Shown: positions 56,135 through 64,000 of the stretch, one piece after another
How the letters are laid out: every line of letters starts with the position of its first letter
How positions within the stretch are numbered: position 1 is the stretch's first letter
Made by a program: the position numbers and the translations under genes
Source of the DNA: Ruegeria sp. TM1040
GTDB taxonomy: Bacteria > Pseudomonadota > Alphaproteobacteria > Rhodobacterales > Rhodobacteraceae
Length of the DNA: 64,000 nt
Reading direction: 5' to 3'
NCBI RefSeq assembly: GCF_000014065.1
Contig: NC_008044.1
Location: 581,501-645,500, forward strand
The notes under the pieces: model-generated
Told to the model about the DNA's origin: nothing
The model's input: only the letters and a program-made list of their open reading frames with translations
Database searches by the model: none

Positions 56135-56422
56135 ATGGCATTGAAACCGCTTCATGACCGTGTGCTGGTTCGCCGTACCGAAAGCGAAGAAAAAACCGCA
56201 GGTGGTCTGATCATTCCCGACAGCGCCAAGGAAAAACCGTCCGAGGGCGTTGTTGTCGCGTGTGGCGAAGGCGCGCGCAAGGACAGCGGCGAGCTGATCG
56301 CGATGGCCGTGAAAGAGGGTGACAACATCCTGTTCGGCAAATGGTCCGGCACCGAAGTCACCGTCGACGGCGAAGAGCTGCTGATGATGAAAGAGAGCGA
56401 CATCATGGGTGTGATCGTCTGA
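56135..56422 (+). CDS. groES: Co-chaperonin GroES
   Basis: Protein of 95 residues, the standard length. [18 protein letters not shown] at the start and the mobile loop [18 protein letters not shown] are diagnostic. It forms the heptameric lid of GroEL. GAGGAG lies about 9 nt before the ATG. groEL follows after 60 nt and both are controlled by CIRCE. Confidence 0.98.
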   Translation: MALKPLHDRVLVRRTESEEKTAGGLIIPDSAKEKPSEGVVVACGEGARKDSGELIAMAVKEGDNILFGKWSGTEVTVDGEELLMMKESDIMGVIV

Positions 56423-56479
56423 GCCTCGCTCCGACACATCCCACATCGCGTAACAAGACAGTATTCTCAAGGAGACTGA

Positions 56480-58126
<1,647 letters not shown>

Positions 58127-58151
58127 GTCACGCCATCCAGTCTTGGATGAT

Positions 58152-58197
58152 GACCCTTCGGGGTCGAAAGGGTCGCCTTCGGGCGGCCCTTTTTTGC
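58152..58197 (+). terminator. Tandem UUCG hairpins and terminator of groESL
   Basis: A small hairpin GACCC-TTCG-GGGTC (58152-58165) is followed by AAAGGGTCGCC (58167-58177) / GGCGGCCCTTT (58182-58192) with loop TTCG and a six-T run. Both loops are the very stable UUCG tetraloop. The second is a full intrinsic terminator. Confidence 0.92.
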
Positions 58198-58379
58198 TGC
58201 CTGACCTCTGTTCGGTGTTTTTTGGGGGGCGGAGTGCAGCATCCCCCCAAAAAAAGAGGGGGCGCGGTCGTGTTTCAAATGTCACAGCGCATTGTGTCAG
58301 GACAATTTCGCGCTTCTGGAAATTTGTAACCCTGTGTTACGACACGCTCCGTGTTCAACCCCAAACTGACGGAGGCACT
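58198..58379. promoter_or_regulatory. Gene-free stretch with dyads before a small ORF
   Basis: No gene seen. It contains GTAAC-N5-GTTAC (58326-58340) and ACACG-CTC-CGTGT (58342-58354) next to each other, 26 nt before the small ORF at 58380. These could be an operator or part of an mRNA leader. Confidence 0.4.
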
Positions 58380-58496
58380 ATGATGAATATTGTAATCAAG
58401 CTGCGCTCCGGCGTTGTATGGACCGATCAAGGCCGCGGAAGCCGTGCTTATGGCAGCCCGCAAACGGGCCATATGGCAGGCACCTGCTGGTCGTGA
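58380..58496 (+). CDS. Possible small protein (38 residues)
   Basis: ATG-ATG at 58380 follows GGAGG by 5 nt, one of the strongest ribosome sites in the window, and opens 38 codons starting MMNIVIKLRSGVVWTDQG and ending in TCWS. I do not recognise it. Short length and lack of known homologues limit confidence, but the initiation region is good and dyads lie just upstream. Confidence 0.4.
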   Translation: MMNIVIKLRSGVVWTDQGRGSRAYGSPQTGHMAGTCWS

Positions 58497-58693
58497 CCTG
58501 ATCCATCTGGCTCTGGTTTGAGCTGAACACTCTTTCACCCTTTGACTGATCTCTGACCCCTTGTCGCAGTTTCGGCTGCGGTTGGTCATGTGTCTTACAT
58601 GGCCCGCACATGTGCTGGCCAAGGGGACTCGTTTTTTTTCCGCGGGTCAGGAGACGTCATTTCAACAGATAACATATCAAAGGAGCCCCGATT

Positions 58694-58963
58694 GTGGGGA
58701 ATACCAAAATGTTAGATCATCCTGCCCTGCCACATATGGCACCCAAACCAATGCTCGCGCGTCTCGTCGTGGAGGACCACTTTCGGGGGCTGAGCTTGAT
58801 GCGGCGGCTGGCGCTTGCCGTCAGACTAGTCCTGATCGCACGGCCCGCGCGCGCGGGCGTCATCGACATGCCGCTAAGCGCGCATTTGCGTGCTGATGTT
58901 GGCCTGCCCGCGAGAACGGATCGCGTCGAGCCGCCTGAGTGGTATCCGCCACCGCTCTATTGA
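58694..58963 (+). CDS. Possible small hypothetical protein (89 residues)
   Basis: GTG at 58694 follows AAAGGAG by about 9 nt; an in-frame ATG is at 58709. The sequence is proline- and arginine-rich with a hydrophobic amphipathic stretch (MRRLALAVRLVLIARPARA, about residues 36-54) and ends EWYPPPLY. No family recognised. A 12-bp hairpin begins 8 nt after the stop. Confidence 0.5.
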   Translation: MGNTKMLDHPALPHMAPKPMLARLVVEDHFRGLSLMRRLALAVRLVLIARPARAGVIDMPLSAHLRADVGLPARTDRVEPPEWYPPPLY

Positions 58964-58970
58964 CCGCATC

Positions 58971-59008
58971 TTGCCCCGGAGCCGACAAACGCCTCCGCTC
59001 CGGGGCAA
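58971..59008. repeat. Perfect 12-bp inverted repeat after the small ORF
   Basis: TTGCCCCGGAGC (58971-58982) and GCTCCGGGGCAA (58997-59008) with a 14-nt loop. No T-run follows on either strand. It could protect the 3' end of the small gene's mRNA or be a factor-dependent termination site. Confidence 0.6.
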
Positions 59009-59132
59009 GATCTCATAATTGGGGCCCAAACCACAGGATTGTGTCCCGCCATTGCTTGACAAGCAGCGCGATGGTGGGCTGGGTGCGCCCGGGCATTGGA
59101 GCCACGAGACATCGTAGGGACGGACCTTGGAT

Positions 59133-60026
59133 ATGCGGCTGATCGCCCTGACCACTCTTGTGATGATCGCCTTTGCGGCGAACTCAATTCTCGGGCGCTG
59201 GGCCATTGGGCCGGGTCACATGGATGCGACTGGATTTGGCCTGCTGCGGCTGGCATCGGGGGCAGCGATGCTCTGGGCCTTGTGCGCCTTACAGGGGCGG
59301 CGCCCGCGTGAAGCCTGGCGCCGGTCGCTGGCAGGGGGCGCCTCGCTCACCCTCTATATGGTAGGATTTTCAATGGCCTACGTTGCGCTGGATGCTGGTT
59401 TGGGGGCGCTGATCCTGTTTGGGGTCGTGCAGATCTCGATGTTCGGATGGAGTCTGCTGTCCCGTCAGCCGGTGTCGATGCTGCAGATTGCAGGGGCGTC
59501 CATCGCTCTTGCGGGGCTTGCATATGTGGTGTGGCCCAGCGCAGAGATCGAGGCGCCACTCTGGGCCGTGCTGTTGATGGGGGCAGGGGGGCTCGGTTGG
59601 GGGATCTACAGCCTGGTTGGCCGTGCGGCGCAGGTGCCGCTGGCGGCCAGTGCAGTGAACTTCTTGTTGGCCACGGGCCTGATCCTGCCCTTTGTCTGGC
59701 TCGCGGGGGGCGGCACGGTGATCTCGGTGTTTGGCTGCGTTCTGGCCGTCGTGTCGGGCGCTGTCACCTCGGGACTGGGCTATGCGCTCTGGTATCGCGT
59801 CCTGCCGCAGCTGTCCGCCCCGGTTGCGGCCACAGTTCAATTGAGCGTTCCGGTTATTGCGATACTTTTCGGGGCGCTGATCCTTGGTGAACCTGTCGGA
59901 GCGCGTTTGATGCTTGGTACATTCGTTGTGCTTGGAGGGATCGGCTTGGTGATCCTTTGCCCCCGCCCGCAACCGAGGCCTCGCAAAGACGCGCAGGGGC
60001 TTTCGGGATCCCCGCCGAACGCCTAA
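59133..60026 (+). CDS. EamA/DMT-family transporter
   Basis: Inner-membrane protein of 297 residues with about ten hydrophobic helices in two EamA repeats (SILGRWAIGPGHMDATGFGL in the first; SGAVTSGLGYALWYRVLPQL in the second). The family exports small metabolites; substrate cannot be predicted. ATG 59133 is preferred to a TTG at 59127. It is followed after 9 nt by the lipase-like gene, then phnM after 3 nt, so the three form an operon. Confidence 0.88.
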   Translation: MRLIALTTLVMIAFAANSILGRWAIGPGHMDATGFGLLRLASGAAMLWALCALQGRRPREAWRRSLAGGASLTLYMVGFSMAYVALDAGLGALILFGVVQISMFGWSLLSRQPVSMLQIAGASIALAGLAYVVWPSAEIEAPLWAVLLMGAGGLGWGIYSLVGRAAQVPLAASAVNFLLATGLILPFVWLAGGGTVISVFGCVLAVVSGAVTSGLGYALWYRVLPQLSAPVAATVQLSVPVIAILFGALILGEPVGARLMLGTFVVLGGIGLVILCPRPQPRPRKDAQGLSGSPPNA

Positions 60027-60035
60027 GTACAACCT

Positions 60036-60842
60036 ATGATCCGCTACATTCTTGCCGCAGCCCTGTTGTCCTTCGCCTTTGAGGCGGGTGCGCAGGAGGG
60101 AGCCTCCAGCCCCGCGTCGCCTGAGGCACCGGTGACGCAACCGACAAAGGGCTGCGTTATCCTGCTGCATGGCTTGGCCCGCACCGAGACCTCCTTTCTG
60201 CTGATGGAGGAAGCACTGGTCGCGCGGGATTACGAAGTTGTGCGCCCGGGGTATCCGTCGACCGAACATACGGTGGAGCGTCTGGCGGATGCGGTGCTGC
60301 CGCGCGCCTTTGATGCCTGCACCCAGACACCGGTGCATCTGGTGACCCATTCCATGGGCGGCATTCTGGTGCGCTATTGGCTCTCGCACACCCGCCCCGT
60401 GACGCTTGGTCGGGTGGTAATGCTGGCGCCGCCAAACCAGGGCAGCGAGCTTGTAGATGAGATGGGCGATTGGGCCGTCTTTGACCTGCTGCATGGGCCT
60501 GCGGGGCAGGAACTTGGGACCGGGCCGAACAGCCTCCCCAAACGCCTTCCAGCGGTTGACTATCCGGTTGGAATTGTCGCGGGCAGCCAGTCTCTGAACC
60601 CTGTCTTCTCGGCGCTTCTGCCCGGACCGGATGATGGCAAGGTCTCTGTCGCGAGCACCGCTGTCGAGGGGATGAAAACCCAGATCATCCTTCCAGTCAC
60701 CCATACCTATCTGATGAACAACCCACGCGTCATCGCGCAAGTTGTGCAGTTTCTTGAGACCGAACGTTTTGAGCCTTCGCTTGGCTGGCTTGATGGGGTA
60801 TTGGGCCGCGACTGGGACGGCGGTCTGAACGGGGTAGACTGA
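60036..60842 (+). CDS. Secreted alpha/beta hydrolase (lipase-like)
   Basis: Protein of 268 residues with a Sec signal peptide (MIRYILAAALLSFAFEAGAQ). VILLHGLARTETSF gives the oxyanion loop and LVTHSMGGILVRYW the nucleophile elbow (Ser near residue 108); the catalytic His is in VTHTYLMNN. This is the small periplasmic lipase/esterase type. Middle gene of a three-gene group; the link with the transporter and PhnM is unclear. Confidence 0.87.
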   Translation: MIRYILAAALLSFAFEAGAQEGASSPASPEAPVTQPTKGCVILLHGLARTETSFLLMEEALVARDYEVVRPGYPSTEHTVERLADAVLPRAFDACTQTPVHLVTHSMGGILVRYWLSHTRPVTLGRVVMLAPPNQGSELVDEMGDWAVFDLLHGPAGQELGTGPNSLPKRLPAVDYPVGIVAGSQSLNPVFSALLPGPDDGKVSVASTAVEGMKTQIILPVTHTYLMNNPRVIAQVVQFLETERFEPSLGWLDGVLGRDWDGGLNGVD

Positions 60843-60845
60843 GCT

Positions 60846-62003
60846 ATGAGTGAAGATGGATACGTCACACTGCGTCTGGTGGGAGCAGATGTGCTGCGCG
60901 CAGATGGGCTGGAGCGCAGCGGGGCGCTGACCCTCGCCGACGGACTTCTGCAAGACGCATCAGGCGCCAGAGAGGTGGATCTCAACGGCTATCGCCTCCT
61001 TCCGGGGATTGTGGACCTGCACGGAGACGGGTTTGAACGCCACGTCGCCCCCCGCCGAGGCGCCATGAAGCAAATGGGCGAAGGGATCCGCGCCACTGAG
61101 GCAGAGCTCGCTGCCAACGGCATTACGACCGGAGTGCTGGCGCAATTCCTGTCGTGGGAAGGCGGACTGCGTGGGGCCGAGTTTGCACATCAGGTCTTTG
61201 AGGGCATCCGCGAGGTGCGCAGCCAATTGGTTACGGATCTGATCCCTCAGCTTCGATTCGAGATCCACCTGCTTGACCTCTATGACACGCTTCCTGCGCA
61301 AATTGCTGATTGGGAGGTGCCCTATGTGGTGTTCAACGATCACCTCCCACACGACAGGCTCGCGCAGGGGAAAAAGCCGCCGCGGTTGACGGGGCAGGCG
61401 CTCAAGGCTGGGCGAAATCCTGAAAAGCACTTTGAGATGCTGCTTGAGATGCACGCCCGCAGAGACGAGGTTGGCCCCGCATTGGACAGGCTGTGCAATC
61501 TTCTACGCCAAAATGGCATCTGCTTTGGCAGTCATGATGATCATAGCGCGCAGGATCGGGAAATCTGGCGCGCGCGTGGCGCGCATATCTCGGAGTTTCC
61601 GGAAACCGCTGAGGCCGCAGAGGCCGCCCGGAGTGCGGGAGATCACATCATTCTCGGTTCCCCGAATGTGGTGCGCGGTGGCAGCCATAAGGGCAATGCT
61701 TCGGCGGTGGAACTGATCTCGATGGGACTCTGTGATGCGCTGGCTTCGGATTATCACTATCCCAGCCCGCGCCGTGCGGCGCTTATGCTGGCCAAAACCG
61801 GCCTGCTGCCTTTGGAACAGGCCTGGGCGCTGGTCTCATCCGGCCCGGCAAAGATCCTTGGTCTTCACGATCGTGGAGTCCTGACGGATGGGAAACGCGC
61901 AGATCTGGTGATCCTTGACGAAAACAATCAGGTCGCGGCGACGCTTTCAGGCGGGCGCGTAAGCTACATGAGCGGGGCTATTGCTGCGCGCTTCTTGAGC
62001 TGA
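60846..62003 (+). CDS. phnM: Alpha-D-ribose 1-methylphosphonate 5-triphosphate diphosphatase
   Basis: Amidohydrolase-fold protein of 385 residues. LPGIVDLHGDGFERH (near residue 50) carries the first metal ligands, followed by VFNDHLPHDRLAQG, SHDDHSAQDR, SPNVVRGGSHKGN and ALASDYHYPSP. These are specific to PhnM, which removes pyrophosphate from the ribose methylphosphonate triphosphate in the C-P lyase pathway. No other phn gene is nearby. It starts 3 nt after the hydrolase gene. Confidence 0.9.
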   Translation: MSEDGYVTLRLVGADVLRADGLERSGALTLADGLLQDASGAREVDLNGYRLLPGIVDLHGDGFERHVAPRRGAMKQMGEGIRATEAELAANGITTGVLAQFLSWEGGLRGAEFAHQVFEGIREVRSQLVTDLIPQLRFEIHLLDLYDTLPAQIADWEVPYVVFNDHLPHDRLAQGKKPPRLTGQALKAGRNPEKHFEMLLEMHARRDEVGPALDRLCNLLRQNGICFGSHDDHSAQDREIWRARGAHISEFPETAEAAEAARSAGDHIILGSPNVVRGGSHKGNASAVELISMGLCDALASDYHYPSPRRAALMLAKTGLLPLEQAWALVSSGPAKILGLHDRGVLTDGKRADLVILDENNQVAATLSGGRVSYMSGAIAARFLS

Positions 62004-62203
62004 GTTGCGCTGCATCTGCATGTCGGGGCGGTAGCGCATTCACTTTTATTGCCTGCGGCGAGCAGAGCCAGGTTCTGCGATAGGCCTTGGCATCAGGCCT
62101 GAGGAGACGTCTTCGTGGTGCGGTCCTCTGGCTCCTCCAGTTCGCTCTTCCGGCCGCGGGGGCAGGAGACAAACCAGCGGAGTCGCCAGAGGATGGTGGC
62201 GTG

Positions 62204-63301
62204 TCAGTAGCCCTCGCGCCCTTCGGTGTGGATGACACGGTTTACATGGCCCATCTTGCGGCCAGGCTTTGTTTCGGCCTTGCCATAGAGATGAATGGCG
62301 CAATCGGGATCGCGTGCAAGATCGGCGATACGTCCCACGTCCTCGCCAATCAGGTTTTCCATCACAACATCGGCGTAACGGGCGCCATTGCCGATGGTCC
62401 AGCCTGTGATGGCCCGGATGTGCTGTTCGAACTGGTCGATGGTGCAGCCTTCCTGCGTCCAGTGACCCGAGTTGTGCACGCGCGGGGCGATTTCATTGAC
62501 CACTAGGCCATGCGCGGTGACAAAGATCTCGACCGCCAGAACACCAACGTAATCGAGGGCGTTCAGGATCTTACCGGCCATCAGCACCGCATCCATGCTC
62601 TGACCCGTCGTGAGGTTTGCGGGCACGGTGGTGGTGCTGAGGATGCCTTCGAGATGCACGTTCTCGCCCGGATCATAGCAGGCGACTTTGCCATTGAGGC
62701 TGCGGGCTGCGATGACCGAGACCTCGTGGCTGAAGGGGACAAACCCTTCGAGCACCGCGGGCGCTCCTTGCATGGCGGCCAAGGCCTCCGGAGCTTCTTC
62801 GGGATGCATGATGCGCATCTGACCCTTGCCATCATAGCCAAAACGCCGCGTTTTCAGGATCGAAGGCGTGCCGACCTTTTCCAATGCAACTTCAAGGCTG
62901 GCGGCATCATCCACCTCTGCAAAGGGCGCTGTTGCCAGCCCAAGCTCTTGCAGAAAGGTCTTTTCCGTCAGGCGGTCCTGCGACACCCGAAGCGCCTCGC
63001 GACCGGGGCGGATCGGTTTCAGATCCTCGAGAATGTCGAGCGCTGAGGTGGGGATATTTTCAAACTCATAGGTGATCACATCCACGGTTTGTGCAAAGGC
63101 GCGCAAGGCCGCCTCATCCTCATAGGCAGCGGTTGTGACCCGATCCGCAACATGGCCCGCAGGCGGATTCGCGGCCGGCTCGTAGATGTGGGTGGTGAAG
63201 CCAAGGCGGGAGGCTGCAACCGACAGCATCCGGCCAAGCTGACCACCGCCCAGAATGCCGATTACGGCACCGGGTTCGAGGATTTGGTCGAGATCAGTCA
63301 T
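62204..63301 (-). CDS. purK: 5-(carboxyamino)imidazole ribonucleotide synthase
   Basis: ATP-grasp enzyme of 365 residues making N5-CAIR from AIR, bicarbonate and ATP in purine synthesis. [20 protein letters not shown] at the start, [12 protein letters not shown] (near residue 145) and [14 protein letters not shown] are diagnostic. ATG 63301 has GAGGAG 8 nt upstream and overlaps the purE stop by 8 nt; the longer frame to 63352 is rejected. The 200 nt after its stop (62004-62203) hold nothing recognisable. Confidence 0.96.
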   Translation of the reverse strand: MTDLDQILEPGAVIGILGGGQLGRMLSVAASRLGFTTHIYEPAANPPAGHVADRVTTAAYEDEAALRAFAQTVDVITYEFENIPTSALDILEDLKPIRPGREALRVSQDRLTEKTFLQELGLATAPFAEVDDAASLEVALEKVGTPSILKTRRFGYDGKGQMRIMHPEEAPEALAAMQGAPAVLEGFVPFSHEVSVIAARSLNGKVACYDPGENVHLEGILSTTTVPANLTTGQSMDAVLMAGKILNALDYVGVLAVEIFVTAHGLVVNEIAPRVHNSGHWTQEGCTIDQFEQHIRAITGWTIGNGARYADVVMENLIGEDVGRIADLARDPDCAIHLYGKAETKPGRKMGHVNRVIHTEGREGY

Positions 63302-63782
63302 CGGTAGGCTCCTCGGGAATGGAGGCGGCAAGCGCGTCGCGCCAGGCGTCAAGACGTTCTGCCAGCGCGGCGTCGCTGGTGGCGAGAATGCCGGCGGCCA
63401 TCAGGCCTGCGTTGGCAGCGCCCGCGGCACCAATCGCCATGGTGGCAACTGGAAATCCTTTGGGCATCTGCACGATCGAATAAAGGCTGTCGACACCGGA
63501 CAAGGCACGGGTCTGGACGGGCACGCCAACCACGGGCACACGGGTCTTTGACGCCATCATGCCGGGCAAATGCGCCGCGCCGCCCGCGCCTGCGATAATC
63601 ACATGCAGGCCGCGCTCTGCTGCGGTCTTGCCATAGTCCCACAACCGGTCCGGCGTGCGGTGAGCCGAAACGATCCGCGTTTCATAGGCAACGCCCAGTT
63701 CGTCAAGGATGTTGGCTGCTTCCTTCATCGTGGGCCAGTCGGACTGGCTCCCCATGATGATCCCTACTTTGATGTCGGCCAT
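63294..63782 (-). CDS. purE: N5-carboxyaminoimidazole ribonucleotide mutase
   Basis: Protein of 162 residues moving the carboxyl group of N5-CAIR to form [18 protein letters not shown] at the start, SAHRTPDRL with the catalytic His, and [15 protein letters not shown] are diagnostic of class I PurE. It precedes and overlaps purK. The 218 nt between its start and the window edge show no convincing gene. Confidence 0.96.
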   Translation of the reverse strand: MADIKVGIIMGSQSDWPTMKEAANILDELGVAYETRIVSAHRTPDRLWDYGKTAAERGLHVIIAGAGGAAHLPGMMASKTRVPVVGVPVQTRALSGVDSLYSIVQMPKGFPVATMAIGAAGAANAGLMAAGILATSDAALAERLDAWRDALAASIPEEPTDD

Positions 63783-64000
63783 ATCTCGCCTCTACAGTGG
63801 AAGGAGCGCGCACCTTAGCGAAAATGACCAAAATAGCAATGCGTTGCGGGGGGATTTGCTGCAGTTGCAAAACTCTCTGGTCTTGGCACAGGGCGGAGCA
63901 TGCCGAACGAGGCTTTGGGCGCCTGCCAGAGCTCTTTGGGACATCGAATTGTATCAGCACAGCGCGCGCGGCTTGAGCTTGATACGGATCAATGGTTGCC

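Noticed and set aside
63783-64000. An 85-codon minus-strand frame (63703-63960) upstream of purE
   Set aside because: It overlaps the purE start in another frame and has no recognisable composition; the region probably holds only the purEK promoter.

Overview
The window looks like a chromosomal segment of a marine Rhodobacterales bacterium (Roseobacter group, Alphaproteobacteria). I infer this from high G+C with strong third-position bias, an ectoine operon with its own aspartokinase, a compact pobA-pca operon that includes a DUF849 (BKACE) enzyme, a 299-residue RpoH with the alphaproteobacterial RpoH box, an SUV3-type helicase followed by S4-domain, FdxA and CarD genes, and a CIRCE-controlled groESL. 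The genus cannot be fixed from sequence reading alone. I see no insertion sequence, prophage, CRISPR array, rRNA or recognisable tRNA.

Layout: 1-6.2 kb holds envelope glycan genes: a Tat-signal protein cut by the left edge, translationally coupled to a large GH18-like/NodB/GT2 fusion, and a divergent GT-B glycosyltransferase. 6.2-10.7 kb is the ectoine locus (ectR-like MarR gene divergent from ectA-ectB-ectC-ask). 11.1-17.7 kb is the 4-hydroxybenzoate/protocatechuate branch of the beta-ketoadipate pathway (pobA-pcaD-pcaC-pcaH-pcaG-BKACE-pcaB, divergent from pcaQ); it has no pcaIJ or pcaF, and BKACE probably takes their place. 18-19 kb is rpoH with a CRP-like operator. 19.4-28 kb is mixed: M19 dipeptidase, Gfo/Idh oxidoreductase, a small DksA-type zinc finger, GNAT, RTX protein, M3 oligopeptidase, alpha/beta hydrolase, SCP2 protein and TPR protein. 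28-34.5 kb is the SUV3 helicase-S4-fdxA-carD group, then cobS and cobT.

34.5-39.6 kb has a CPA2 antiporter, an Aer-like PAS protein without a signalling domain, and an Lrp regulator divergent from hpd. 39.6-48.4 kb has a large protein that looks like a fused GspL/PilM + GspC/PilP component, a SIMPL protein, metY, two poorly characterised proteins (GT-A-like and sulfotransferase-like), MaoC and a class IIA HAD phosphatase. 48.5-55.9 kb has a DEAD-box helicase with a long basic repeat tail, an M48 lipoprotein, Mn-dependent pyrophosphatase, two tandem TraB/GumN proteins and a PD-(D/E)XK-like DUF2161 protein. 56-58.2 kb is groESL. 58.2-59.1 kb is gene-poor with two possible small ORFs and several hairpins. 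59.1-62 kb has a DMT exporter, a secreted lipase-like hydrolase and an orphan phnM. The right end has purE-purK.

Many start codons were moved inward from the longest reading frame because a good Shine-Dalgarno sequence and the family N-terminus agree. All functions are judged from motifs and remembered family sequences; no database search was run.
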